From: Halopenitus sp041821145
Lineage (GTDB): Archaea; Halobacteriota; Halobacteria; Halobacteriales; Haloferacaceae
NCBI RefSeq assembly: GCF_041821145.1
Contig: NZ_JBGUBC010000003.1
Location: 124,001 to 188,000, forward strand
DNA: 64,000 bases
Reading direction: 5' to 3'
Positions 26,277 to 34,932 of the stretch are shown here, piece after piece. The translations under genes and the position numbers were made by a program. The notes beneath the pieces were generated by a model. The model was not told the DNA's origin and did no database searches. It saw only the letters and a program-made list of their open reading frames with translations. Every line of letters starts with the position of its first letter. The first letter of the stretch is position 1.

Positions 26277-27322
26277 GCGAGCGCCTCCCCGTCGGGCAGA
26301 CGCACTTCGAACTGGGTGGTGTAGCCGTCGGTCCCGACGCGATGGGTGGTGTCGGTCACGTAGTACGTCGCGGAGTAACGATCGCCGAGCCCGCCGAGTT
26401 CGATCGGCTCGCCGATCCGTAGCTCCGGCAGGCCGATCGTTTCGCCCCGCCCGGTCAGGCGACCGCGAGCGGCCTTCGTGAGCTTTGCACTCGCCACGGC
26501 GTCGGCCTCGGCACGTGACCGGACCGGCTGGCGCTCGACCCGTTTGCCCTCGCCGCCCTCGTTCGTCGCCGTGCCGACGATCGACTCCTTCCGTTTCGGA
26601 TCCCAGTGACGGACTTCGAGCGTTTCGACCTTCGGCACGTCCTTTGATTTCGGTTCGAAAGAGAGGAGTGAGTCGCCGTAGGCAAGGGTGACGACCGGAT
26701 CGCCGGTGTCGTCCGAGGCCGCAAAGTGAAAGTCACCGCGGCTGCTGTACACCTCGAAGGGGCCGTTTCCGGCGTCGTTGCGCTCCGCGAGCCGCTGGAG
26801 GAAGGCGAAGTCGCTCTCGTCATCTTGGACGACCTTCGGTCGACTCACACCGGTGTCGTCGACGACGATCGATCCGAACTCGTACTCGTCGGCGACCTCC
26901 TGGACGACCTCGGCGTCGGTCGTCTCGTCCCACGAGTCGGAGTCGGTCCCCTCGGCCATGTCGTGGAGGGGTCCGTAGCCGCTGACCTCGACCGTTGGCG
27001 TCCCGCTTTCGGGGAATCTGGGCATCACCTCGTCGATACTCCCCCGGAGAAGCTCCTCGAGGCGATCCCCATAGCCGAGTTCGATGGTGATTGATGCGCC
27101 CGTCCGGAACTGCTCCCAGTCCAGGTCGGTAAACCGCTGGGTCTCGTGGTCGAACAGGGTGTTCACCGAGAGCGAAAAGCGATCCGCGCCACCGAGGGTG
27201 GCGTCGACTGAGACGTCGGTGATGACGCCGTGGGATTCGCTGTACGTTTCGCCGTCTATCGTCACGGCGAATCGTGGCGTGTAGAAATCGTCGTACTTGC
27301 GTTGGAGGCTTGTCAGGTCCAT
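26273..27322 (-). CDS. gpD / gp27-like baseplate hub protein
   Basis: 349 residues. The beginning (YTPRFAVTIDGETYSESHGVITDVSVD..ADRFSLSVNTLFD) and the central IELGYGDRLEELLRGSIDEVMPRF match the phage late control D family. It contains the two-barrel hub fold that changes tube sixfold symmetry to spike threefold symmetry. The ATG at 27322 directly follows the TAA of the LysM gene, and the end overlaps the spike gene by four bases. Confidence 0.92.
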   Translation of the reverse strand: MDLTSLQRKYDDFYTPRFAVTIDGETYSESHGVITDVSVDATLGGADRFSLSVNTLFDHETQRFTDLDWEQFRTGASITIELGYGDRLEELLRGSIDEVMPRFPESGTPTVEVSGYGPLHDMAEGTDSDSWDETTDAEVVQEVADEYEFGSIVVDDTGVSRPKVVQDDESDFAFLQRLAERNDAGNGPFEVYSSRGDFHFAASDDTGDPVVTLAYGDSLLSFEPKSKDVPKVETLEVRHWDPKRKESIVGTATNEGGEGKRVERQPVRSRAEADAVASAKLTKAARGRLTGRGETIGLPELRIGEPIELGGLGDRYSATYYVTDTTHRVGTDGYTTQFEVRLPDGEALA

Positions 27323-27979
27323 TTATCGTTCCAGTGGCGGGATCGCCAGTTCAGTACCCGGCTCGATACTCCGTGGGTTCACGATGTCGTTTTCGGACGC
27401 GATCGCTCGCCACTCGCCGGGGTCACCGTACTCGTCGGCTGCAATAGCCCAGAGGGTATCACCTTCCGTCACGCGGTGAGCGGTCGACCTGTCCGCAGAG
27501 TGGCGTGGCTGCTCGGCGCGTTGTCGTTCGGGCGTCGTATATTCCTCGAAGGTGACGGTGAGACGGGCTCGCACGGGCGTCCCGTCGTCCAGGAACATCG
27601 TGAACCGTTTTTCGACGCTCGTGACGACGGATTTGAACTGGAAGCTCCCCCAGACGAAGCGGACGACCGGCGGTGCGTGGAGATCGCCGTCGACGCGGAC
27701 CAGGGCGTCGATCTCGTCCGTGTAGCTCCTGACGTCCTCGCCGTCCTCGTAGGTGTCGAAAAACAGCTCCATCGACAACGACTCCCGTTCGCCGTGAATG
27801 AACTGGGTGACCGGCGACGTGAATCCGGGCATCGCCACCGTCCCGTAGTTGACCGACTTCTCGAGACTGTACTCGGTCGGATTGAAAAGCGCCGTCAGTT
27901 CACGGTCGACTCCGCCCGATCCATCGAGCACCTGGATCTTTGCCTTCTTCAGATCGCCGGCGGTGGCGCGCCCGCTCAT
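27323..27979 (-). CDS. LysM tube-capping / gp53-like protein (Afp7-like)
   Basis: 218 residues. The N-terminal domain (about 10-150) has the eCIS tube-protein pattern: ALFNPTEYSLEKSVNYG, TSPVTQFIHGERESLSMELFFDTYEDGEDVR, PPVVRFVWGSFQFKSVVTSVEKRFTMF. The C-terminal LysM (HRVTEGDTLWAIAADEYGDPGEWRAIASENDI) is typical of gp53-like baseplate adaptors that grip the hub. The ATG overlaps the TGA of the upstream gene (ATGA). Confidence 0.9.
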   Translation of the reverse strand: MSGRATAGDLKKAKIQVLDGSGGVDRELTALFNPTEYSLEKSVNYGTVAMPGFTSPVTQFIHGERESLSMELFFDTYEDGEDVRSYTDEIDALVRVDGDLHAPPVVRFVWGSFQFKSVVTSVEKRFTMFLDDGTPVRARLTVTFEEYTTPERQRAEQPRHSADRSTAHRVTEGDTLWAIAADEYGDPGEWRAIASENDIVNPRSIEPGTELAIPPLER

Positions 27980-29451
27980 AGCCCCCGGCGCTCCCGTTCG
28001 ATCCGCCGTTTCTCCTCGATCACCCGATAGAGGCGGTCGGCAAGCCGTTCGATGTCGACGGCCTCGGTGATCGCCTGCTCGTCGATCTCGGGGGCCGATC
28101 CGCGCTGTCCCGACTCACCCCACACGGATCGCTGATCATCGGCGCTGTACGAGGCGGGCGGAGCGCTCGAACTCCCCACAGATGAACCATCCACAGTGTC
28201 GTCGGCGGGACGGTCGTGACGGACCGTCATCCGGAGCCCAAATCGCTCGGCGTCAACTGCAGACGCTGGTTGAATCCTTCCGACGTCCTCAGTCACGTTC
28301 CTCGATCCTTCGAACCCGGTCTCGCCTGCGTCAAGAGGCGACATGGCGACCGGATCGACGGAGGATTCGGTTACAGCTCCGGACCAGGTCTCGAATCCGG
28401 CTCCGAATTCGAACCCGTCGCTTCCGCTATTGGTAGGCGGCCCGACTGCGGTGCCGAGTGGTGTCGGGGCGTCGTCTGAGTCGGGCGATCCGAGTCCTCC
28501 CGGCAAGCTGTCGTCTCCCGTCGAGTTGTCACTGTCCGATCCCCAGCCTTGGCCCTGGACGGTCATCGATGGCGTCATCGATGGTGTCATCGATGGCGGC
28601 GTTGATCGGTCGACTGACCTGACGGTGCGGCTGGGGCGGCCCGAAACCCGGATTCGGTCGGCGTCGTCGGCGTGTTCGTCGGGGGTGCCTGGAGCTGATT
28701 CACCCACCGCTGCTTCGACGTCACTCGACGTCTCCGCTCCCGGAGCGTCGTTCCCTCCCCCGCGCTCGGACTGTGTCTCCTGATTAGACTGTCTCCCCCG
28801 ATCGGAACGCGTCCTGCGATCGATCGGTGACCGTCCACGATCGTCTCTGTTCACCCTCCCGTCTCGATCCGGCAACGAGTGGACGTCCATTCGCAGGTGA
28901 TCGATACCCCGTGACGGGCCCTCTATGGCGTCGCTGTCCCGGTCGCCACCGGTTGAAGAACCGTCCGATCCGTTGCGTTCGATCGACGAATCCGTTCGCC
29001 TCCGCTCGGAGCCAGCGTCGGCGGGCGTTGCCCGGTCGATCGTGGCCGCCTCTCGAATCACCTCCCGAACGCGGGGTTCGTCGCTACTCCGATCGGCGTC
29101 TGCTGAGTCGTCCTCGTCGAACCGAGCGTCGTGTTCCCGCGACAGGATATCGGTGCCGGAGAATGGATCTGGATCGCCCGTGCGGTCGGACGTCATGCTA
29201 CCGCCCTGGCCCCCTCCAAGCGCCCGTGCGGCGATCGGTGCGAGCGTCAGGTGAGCCAGCGCGGGGGGCGGCCAGTCGCCGGCGGTCATGCCAAATCCGA
29301 GGACGCCGTCGAAGGACGTGAGCACCTGGGGCCCCGATGTCTGGTCGACACCGTGTGACTCCTGCGTTCGAAGCACACCCATCGCTCTGACGAACCGCGG
29401 AAGTTCGATCGCCCCGTCGTCATCCGTCACTGCTGGGGCTCCCCTTGGCAT
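27976..29451 (-). CDS. Long disordered eCIS-associated protein
   Basis: 491 residues with little predicted structure. A short ordered start (FDGVLGFGMTAGDWPPPALAHLTL) is followed by about 350 residues rich in Asp, Ser, Gly, Arg and Thr, then an alpha-helical tail (DIERLADRLYRVIEEKRRIER) found at the end of similar-position proteins in eCIS clusters. The middle contains a repeat SMTPSMTPSMT encoded by a 12-bp DNA tandem (28563-28598). It lies between the effector and the LysM gene. A tail-measure, linker or loading role is possible; none is shown. Confidence 0.6.
   Translation of the reverse strand: MPRGAPAVTDDDGAIELPRFVRAMGVLRTQESHGVDQTSGPQVLTSFDGVLGFGMTAGDWPPPALAHLTLAPIAARALGGGQGGSMTSDRTGDPDPFSGTDILSREHDARFDEDDSADADRSSDEPRVREVIREAATIDRATPADAGSERRRTDSSIERNGSDGSSTGGDRDSDAIEGPSRGIDHLRMDVHSLPDRDGRVNRDDRGRSPIDRRTRSDRGRQSNQETQSERGGGNDAPGAETSSDVEAAVGESAPGTPDEHADDADRIRVSGRPSRTVRSVDRSTPPSMTPSMTPSMTVQGQGWGSDSDNSTGDDSLPGGLGSPDSDDAPTPLGTAVGPPTNSGSDGFEFGAGFETWSGAVTESSVDPVAMSPLDAGETGFEGSRNVTEDVGRIQPASAVDAERFGLRMTVRHDRPADDTVDGSSVGSSSAPPASYSADDQRSVWGESGQRGSAPEIDEQAITEAVDIERLADRLYRVIEEKRRIERERRGL
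28563..28598. repeat. 12-bp tandem repeat, three copies, in frame
   Basis: Three copies of TCATCGATGGCG (the second has T for C at position 11) encode a repeated Met-Thr-Pro-Ser unit in the disordered eCIS protein. The length change per copy is four residues, so copy-number change keeps the frame. Confidence 0.8.
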
Positions 29452-29480
29452 GTTTGATCAAACCAATATTGACCGCCTGT

Positions 29481-29490
29481 TATTTAGTGG
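29481..29490 (-). promoter_or_regulatory. Internal TATA box before the hub/baseplate genes
   Basis: The minus strand reads CCACTAAATA, centred about 33 bases before the ATG at 29451, in one of the few non-coding gaps in the eCIS locus (29452-29543). It could start a transcript for the disordered protein, hub, spike and baseplate genes. Confidence 0.45.
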
Positions 29491-29543
29491 TTCCCCCGCT
29501 CGAAAATGCCGGATACGGCTCTCACCGCTCCCTGCTGGACGGT

Positions 29544-31985
29544 TCAGTTTCGGCCGTACTGCTTGAGCCAGTTCCGAGCGCTCTTTGGAATGCCGTAGTC
29601 CTCCATCAGTTCCGTGATTCGGGCTTGCACCTGTGCCTTCGTGAACTGGGGATTCCGTTTGAACCACCGGGCCCAGTCGGCGGCGTACCCGGCCTTGTCG
29701 AGTCGGATGTGTCGTTGTTTCGTGATGCGCGCGAGTTGCTGGTGGACGAAGTCCTCCGGCGTCGATCTGCGTGAGCTGATGATCTGTGAGAGACGCTCTC
29801 TGACCTGGGGGACTTTCAGGAACTCCTGGGGAAGGAGGTGGTGGTTTTCCATTGCTCCCGGACCATACCGCTCACGCCACGACTTGCTCACCCGGGGAGT
29901 CCCCGATTTCGTCGTCCCCGTCTGTGTCATGAAGTCGTCTGCCTCCCGCGCGCTCATCGTGGACGTCGAGCCGGACTGTTCGTCCCGCTCGATGATATCG
30001 TCGAGTGACTTGTTGCTTCGTCCGCCCCCACCAGTGCCCGACCCTCGTCTCCGAAACGACGATCCGAAGTGTTGCTCCAGGATGTCGTTTGCCGGACCGG
30101 TCCGCTGATTACTCGCCCACTTCAGCCGATCCGAGGAGCCGCCGTATCGTCCATACGCAGTCTCCAGATTTGGTACGTCGAACGTCCCGTCCGGTCCGAG
30201 CATGTCATCGAGGCTCTCGTAGCGCTTTCCGGCTCTGAGCGGTCCTGGCTGGTTCATCGCTCGCTGAGTGGTCATGACTTCATCGGCGGTCGACGTGAGT
30301 CGACCCGTGACGAGATCGGGTGACCGACCGCTCCCGAGCGTTGGTGCGCTGACGGTTGCTCGATTGACGCCGCCAGCCACGTCGTCGACAGTTCCGGCCG
30401 TTCGCGCCGCACTGCTTCCACGCCTGATTTTTGAGCTGACGTTTGCCGCTGCCCGACCGCCGGTGCCGCCGGCCTTCGCCGCTGCCCCGCCGCCACCGAG
30501 AAACATGCTTCCGACGTCGAAGACGCCTCGACCGACGGCCTGAACGTAGTCGCCGTCTTCTCCGATCGAGCGTTCGTAGTCACCGACAATCCCGCTGCCG
30601 ACTTCCGTCCAGAATCCGAGGTCCTCCTCTATCGTCGCCATCGGATTGACCAGCTCGTTCGCTGCAGTACCGACGCTCTTGTCCCCGGCGATGACGTCGG
30701 AGACGGTACTCGTTGCCTGCATCGGGTTCATAATGGCCGGTCCTGGGATATGCTGAACCATCCGACCGAGACCTTTCGCAGTGCCGACCGGGTTCGCGGC
30801 CATTCCGAGCAGCCCGCTCCCGAACGTCGTCCCTCCCTGGAGGATGCCCGCCTGGAGTTGGCTGGATTTGTCGAACATCCAGGCTCCCGCGGTGGCCGCC
30901 TGCTCCAGCCCGGGGATCCCTTCGGTCATCCCGGCGGCGTCCGTTACCTTCCCGGACGCCCAGTCCTGTCCGGCGTCGATCTTGCCTTCGAGCCACCTGC
31001 CACCCTGTTGGACGTACTGGGCATTCTGTTGCATCCCAGCATGGATCGCACCCAGCGGCCCGCCGTGTTCGACCATCCGGTCGGCAGCCGCGTCGACGGT
31101 TCCCCAGTAGGCGTCTTTCGTAGTCGACCATGCTGATGACGCCCCGCTCGCGACGGTCGCTCCGGCACTCGTTGCGGCCGATCCCACGCTCGATGCCACA
31201 CTCGAAGCGGTGCTGCCGACGTCACGAGCCCGCTCTTCGAGCCACTCCCATGCGCCAGTCGCGACCGGTGCGTTCGGCGGTTCACTCACACGAGTTGACT
31301 TTCCGGCAACGACCCGTGCTCCCGCACGTGTCGCTTCCCGCTCTGCTGCGTCTCGTCGGTGTGTCACCTTGCCAGTGGATCGGTCGGTGTCGGCCAGTTG
31401 GAACTGCGCGACGTGTGCGAGTTCGTGAGCGAGGAGCAACCGACCCGGTTCGGTCGACGTCACGCTCCAGTCCGGTCGCAGGACCACGTCGGTGGCGGTG
31501 GCATAGGCGTCGGCATCCATGGCTCTGTTGGCCCTCGTCGCGCCAATGCCGTCGTGCACTCGGACGTCGGCGAAGGGGTGCCCGAACGATCGCTGCATCT
31601 CCCGGCGCGTTTCCCCGGTGAGGCGTCGTCCAACGCTTCCATCCGGCGATTCGCTCACGGGAAGATCCGTGCTGGCCGCGCTCTCGCGCAGTGAGGACTC
31701 GCTCTCGATCACACTCTCACTCTCGGCCATCGTCCCGCTTTCGGCCATCGTCCCGCTTTCGGCCGCAGTCTCGCTCTCGGCCATCGTCTCGCCCTCGGTC
31801 ACGGTTTCGCTCTCACCCTCCGCTTTCCGGGCGGTCGCAAGTCGCTGGAGCGCTTGGTTTCCGGCGCGTCGCTGGAGACGACCGACCGGATCGGCGGTGT
31901 CGGCCCTCCGGCCGTGCTTCGTCCGGTCTTCCTCCGGCTTGCGATTCGCTCGGTCGTGGCTCGCGTCGGTGGTCCGTTCTCGCAC
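29544..31985 (-). CDS. DUF4157 eCIS effector with C-terminal His-His nuclease-like domain
   Basis: A perfect Shine-Dalgarno (GGAGGTGATC, minus strand) overlaps an earlier GTG, so the GTG at 31985 is the likely start (813 residues). The N-terminus has the LQRRAGNQALQRL motif of DUF4157 proteins. After an AESE-repeat linker, the DUF4157 domain (about 120-197) ends in AHELAHVAQ, a zinc-metalloprotease-like HExxH. A long Ala/Gly/Ser/Val helical middle follows. The last 100 residues hold MENHHLLPQEF, RHIRLDK and a GYAADWARWF helix, resembling His-His (DUF2380/HNH-like) toxin nucleases. In bacteria DUF4157 marks eCIS cargo. No immunity gene is adjacent. Confidence 0.8.
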   Translation of the reverse strand: MRERTTDASHDRANRKPEEDRTKHGRRADTADPVGRLQRRAGNQALQRLATARKAEGESETVTEGETMAESETAAESGTMAESGTMAESESVIESESSLRESAASTDLPVSESPDGSVGRRLTGETRREMQRSFGHPFADVRVHDGIGATRANRAMDADAYATATDVVLRPDWSVTSTEPGRLLLAHELAHVAQFQLADTDRSTGKVTHRRDAAEREATRAGARVVAGKSTRVSEPPNAPVATGAWEWLEERARDVGSTASSVASSVGSAATSAGATVASGASSAWSTTKDAYWGTVDAAADRMVEHGGPLGAIHAGMQQNAQYVQQGGRWLEGKIDAGQDWASGKVTDAAGMTEGIPGLEQAATAGAWMFDKSSQLQAGILQGGTTFGSGLLGMAANPVGTAKGLGRMVQHIPGPAIMNPMQATSTVSDVIAGDKSVGTAANELVNPMATIEEDLGFWTEVGSGIVGDYERSIGEDGDYVQAVGRGVFDVGSMFLGGGGAAAKAGGTGGRAAANVSSKIRRGSSAARTAGTVDDVAGGVNRATVSAPTLGSGRSPDLVTGRLTSTADEVMTTQRAMNQPGPLRAGKRYESLDDMLGPDGTFDVPNLETAYGRYGGSSDRLKWASNQRTGPANDILEQHFGSSFRRRGSGTGGGGRSNKSLDDIIERDEQSGSTSTMSAREADDFMTQTGTTKSGTPRVSKSWRERYGPGAMENHHLLPQEFLKVPQVRERLSQIISSRRSTPEDFVHQQLARITKQRHIRLDKAGYAADWARWFKRNPQFTKAQVQARITELMEDYGIPKSARNWLKQYGRN
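31690..31806. repeat. Degenerate tandem repeat in the effector linker
   Basis: On the minus strand, GAAAGCGGGACGATGGCC-like 18-bp units and shorter variants recur and encode repeated (T/V)MAES(E/G) motifs, in a linker at about residues 58-100 between the N-terminal motif and the DUF4157 domain. At least five related units are visible. Confidence 0.7.
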
Positions 31986-32078
31986 GACGATCACCTCCCA
32001 CCGCGACGGTCGATCCCGGACCGTCGCTGCGGCTGTCGAGTGGTAACGGTTCGATCTGGTGTGTTGGTGCTGTGTCGG

Positions 32079-34325
32079 TTACTCATACTCGGGCAGGTGC
32101 CTCCGGTAGTCGCCGAAATCCTCGCGATCGTAGAGTCGGCCGGTCTTCTGGAACTCGCGTCGCAGCGCGGGCACCACGTGGGCCATTGCCACGTCCTCGT
32201 CCGCCTCGGCGGCCATGAACGCGGCCGTCGTCGCGACGTTTTTGATGTTGCCGCCAGCGAGTTCGAAGCCGGCGAGGAAGTCGATGTCGAGGTCGGTAAC
32301 GGGAGTCTCCTTGGGGAATACGCCCTCCCAAATATCCGCGCGGGCGTCCCGATCCGGCAACGGAAAGTCCACGGTCAGGTTGATCCGCCGGACGAACGCG
32401 TCGTCGATGTTCTCCTCCAGGTTGCTCGCGAGGATCACGCTTCCGTCGTGGTCCTCCATTCGCTGGAGGAGGTAGTCGACCTCGACGTTGGCATAGCGAT
32501 CGTGGGAGTCCGAGATCTCCGAGCGCTCGCCGAAGAGGGCGTCGGCCTCGTCGAAAAAGAGGATCGCGTTGGCTCGCTCGGCCGCGTCGAACACTCTTCG
32601 GAGGTTCGTTTCGGTCTCCCCGATGTACTTGCTCATCACCGCGGAGAGATCGAGCTTGTAGAGCGGGAGCCCGACATCGTCGGCGATGATCTCGGCGGCC
32701 ATCGTCTTGCCCGTCCCCGACGGCCCGGTGAACAGGACGTTGACGCCGTTGCCGAGGCTGTATTTGTCCTCGAAGCCCCACTCCTCGAAGACGGTCCCAC
32801 GATGGCGAACGTGTGCGGCGACCTCCTGTAGGTGGGCTGTGGTGTCCGCCGGAAGGATGATGTCCCCCCAGGTGTAGGACGGGTCGATCTTCCGTGCCAA
32901 CTCGTCGAGCCCGTGCGTTGAGTGCTGTCGACAGGCCTCTCGGATTGCCTTGACGGTGAGATCGCCCCCCGAGAGCGCACGGGCCGTCTCCAGAGCATCC
33001 TCGATCTGGCCCCGAGTCAGGCGATAGGTACTCGCCAGTGCTGTGGGGTCGGCATTCTCGGGGAGGTCCTCGACGGCCGCCCACAGACGCCGCCGGCGAG
33101 CCACGGGCGGTCTCGGGAAGTCCACCCCCCGCATCGCGTGCTCGTCCAGACGAGGCTGCAGGCGAGGTGTCACCGTGGCGTCGCCGGTCACGAAGACGTC
33201 GCCCGGGATGGCGTCGAGTTCGGTGACGAGTTCGTCGATGGGATCCGTCGTCTCGATCGAAGCCGCGTCTCCCGCGTCCCGATCAGGTGATCCACCCTCG
33301 CGGGCCGCGGTGATCGCACCGAGGTCGCTGACGTGAACCGCCACGTCCCGAAGACGCACCTCCCGGCGGAGATCGGCCAGCGCCGTCTCGCCGTCGGGAC
33401 CGACCAGAACTGATGCGTCCACCTCGAGACGATCGCTGTCGATCTCGGCACAGACCGCCGCGACAGCCGCACTGGCCGTGGCTTCGTCCGCTCCGGTGAA
33501 CGACAGCAGTGCCGGCTTGCGCCCGGGTTCGCGCAGGTGGTCCACGACGGCTTCCAGAGTGGCCGTGCGCTGCTCACCGACTGCCGGATCGTCGAGGCTC
33601 TCGTCGGTGTCGGTGACTGTCGCATCGTCGACGATCGACGCGGGAAGCGCGTCGTCCTCGCGGAGGTACCGGCCGACACGTTCCGGCACGCGGACCGAGC
33701 GTGCCAGTGCCGTTTCGCTCTCGGTCAGCACGATGAGTCTCTCGTCGACGAGCGTCGACCCCCGCTCGAAACGGTCACGTGCCGCCAGTCGGTCCACTTC
33801 TCCTGTCGCGAGCACGCGAGCGAGTAATCCGACGCTGGGACGCGTCCGCGTCACGTCGTCCTGGAGATAGCCATAGACCTTCTCGTACTTGCGATCGAGG
33901 TCCGGCGCGAGAGCACACAAGAGGGCGTCCAATTCCGTGCGATCCAGTTCGAACCGCTCCCTGAGAATCGCGAGCCTGAGCGTGGTCCCCCGGCTCCGAG
34001 AGCGCTCGACACGCTGCTCGATCCGTTTTGTGAGTTGGTCGATCCGTTTTGTGAGTTGGTCGATCCGTTTTGTGAGTTGGTCGATCCGCTTTGGGGGCCC
34101 GTCGATCCGGTTGGGAGGCGCGGCGGCCACCGTCTCCGGAGTGGCGAGTAGGCGGTCGACCTCTTCGTCGGAGACGTACAGTCCGCGTAACTCGTCGATC
34201 TGCGCTTCACGATCCGCCCACCAGCCCTCAAGGTGACGGCGCAAGAGGAGGTCGATCCGCTCCAACTCCTCGCGCAGGTGCTCGGTGGAATCGTCGTAGA
34301 CGTCGTGGTGAGTGCCTTCGCTCAC
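32079..34325 (-). CDS. eCIS AAA+ ATPase (Afp15-like)
   Basis: 748 residues from a GTG with a GGAG seven bases upstream. The N-terminal half is an eCIS-type extension with a repeated heptad KRIDQLT (about 79-103); the C-terminal half is one AAA+ domain with Walker A GPSGTGKT (534-541), Walker B ILFFDEADALFG (588-599), and a second-region-of-homology Arg (FVRRINLTVDFP). It belongs to the CDC48-like ATPases present in Afp, PVC and other extracellular systems, thought to aid assembly or cargo loading rather than sheath recycling. Tube 2 ends just before it, so translation is likely coupled. Confidence 0.92.
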   Translation of the reverse strand: MSEGTHHDVYDDSTEHLREELERIDLLLRRHLEGWWADREAQIDELRGLYVSDEEVDRLLATPETVAAAPPNRIDGPPKRIDQLTKRIDQLTKRIDQLTKRIEQRVERSRSRGTTLRLAILRERFELDRTELDALLCALAPDLDRKYEKVYGYLQDDVTRTRPSVGLLARVLATGEVDRLAARDRFERGSTLVDERLIVLTESETALARSVRVPERVGRYLREDDALPASIVDDATVTDTDESLDDPAVGEQRTATLEAVVDHLREPGRKPALLSFTGADEATASAAVAAVCAEIDSDRLEVDASVLVGPDGETALADLRREVRLRDVAVHVSDLGAITAAREGGSPDRDAGDAASIETTDPIDELVTELDAIPGDVFVTGDATVTPRLQPRLDEHAMRGVDFPRPPVARRRRLWAAVEDLPENADPTALASTYRLTRGQIEDALETARALSGGDLTVKAIREACRQHSTHGLDELARKIDPSYTWGDIILPADTTAHLQEVAAHVRHRGTVFEEWGFEDKYSLGNGVNVLFTGPSGTGKTMAAEIIADDVGLPLYKLDLSAVMSKYIGETETNLRRVFDAAERANAILFFDEADALFGERSEISDSHDRYANVEVDYLLQRMEDHDGSVILASNLEENIDDAFVRRINLTVDFPLPDRDARADIWEGVFPKETPVTDLDIDFLAGFELAGGNIKNVATTAAFMAAEADEDVAMAHVVPALRREFQKTGRLYDREDFGDYRRHLPEYE
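34020..34082. repeat. 21-bp perfect tandem repeat, three copies
   Basis: GATCCGTTTTGTGAGTTGGTC (split here as GATCCGTTTTG + TGAGTTGGTC) is repeated exactly three times at 34020-34040, 34041-34061 and 34062-34082, with a fourth, diverged copy after it. It encodes KRIDQLT heptads in the AAA+ protein, so copy changes alter coiled-coil length without a frameshift. Confidence 0.95.
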
Positions 34326-34327
34326 GC

Positions 34328-34768
34328 TCAGTCTCCGTGTCTGCGCAATCCTTCGTGGGCGAGTTCGATCGATTCAACGGCGACTTGTCCTCGGTCCGCA
34401 ATGAGGTCGGGACCCTCCCAGCCGACCGGATAGGACTCGATGACCTCCCAGCCTCGGACTTCCGCGCCCGTCGAATCGAGCAGTAGAATCCGGACGTTCT
34501 TCCGGTCCGCCTCGCCGTGTTTGGCCCGTTCGATCCACTCCCAGAGCCCATCGGCATCGGTTACGCCGCGCTCCAAGGAGAGATTCGGGTAGCGAAAGCG
34601 CTTTGGCATCACGCGGGTCGTCGCGTTGGCTCCCCCTTCTTCGTACTCCTCGGTCTCGATCTCCACGGCGAGGCCTTCGACGCGCGAGAATCCGCCGACG
34701 ATCAGTGAGTCCATCTCGACGGTGAACCGAAATCCCAGGTACGGGTCGGTCCGGTCTCCGGTGGACAT
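34328..34768 (-). CDS. Tail tube protein 2
   Basis: 146 residues of the T4 gp19-like tube family: YLGFRFTVEMDSLIVGGFSRVEGL at the start, then MPKRFRYPNLSLERGVTD and an IESYPVGWEGPDLIADRGQVAVESIELAHEGL ending. It forms hexameric rings of the inner tube. The ATG overlaps the TAA of the DUF6760-like gene (TAATG). It is a paralogue of tube 1 at 35333-35773; eCIS often have two or more tube proteins with different positions in the tail. Confidence 0.9.
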   Translation of the reverse strand: MSTGDRTDPYLGFRFTVEMDSLIVGGFSRVEGLAVEIETEEYEEGGANATTRVMPKRFRYPNLSLERGVTDADGLWEWIERAKHGEADRKNVRILLLDSTGAEVRGWEVIESYPVGWEGPDLIADRGQVAVESIELAHEGLRRHGD

Positions 34769-34932
34769 TACTCGCCTGCGTCGTTCATGCGCTCGTTGAT
34801 CTTGCTGATCTCCTCACACCACCGTTGCCGCTCCCAGTGGGGCATGTTCAATACCGTCTCGTGATCCCAGTTGAAGTGATAGGCGACGAAGGCCACCTCC
34901 TCGAAGAGCTGTTCGCGCGGATAGCCCGTCAT
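34768..34932 (-). CDS. DUF6760-like small eCIS protein
   Basis: 54 residues from MTGYPREQLFEEVAFVA, ending EEISKINERMNDAGE. The GYPxxxLxEEVAxxAYHFxW pattern and LPHxER-like NMPHWERQRW match the small DUF6760 proteins that lie between the chaperone and tube genes of eCIS clusters. The ATG overlaps the upstream TGA (ATGA), which selects this start over an Arg-rich 25-residue extension. Its role in the particle is not known. Confidence 0.75.
   Translation of the reverse strand: MTGYPREQLFEEVAFVAYHFNWDHETVLNMPHWERQRWCEEISKINERMNDAGE

Noticed and set aside
34020..34082. CRISPR-like array
   Set aside because: The 21-bp units are directly adjacent with no spacers and encode heptads in frame; there are no cas genes in the window.
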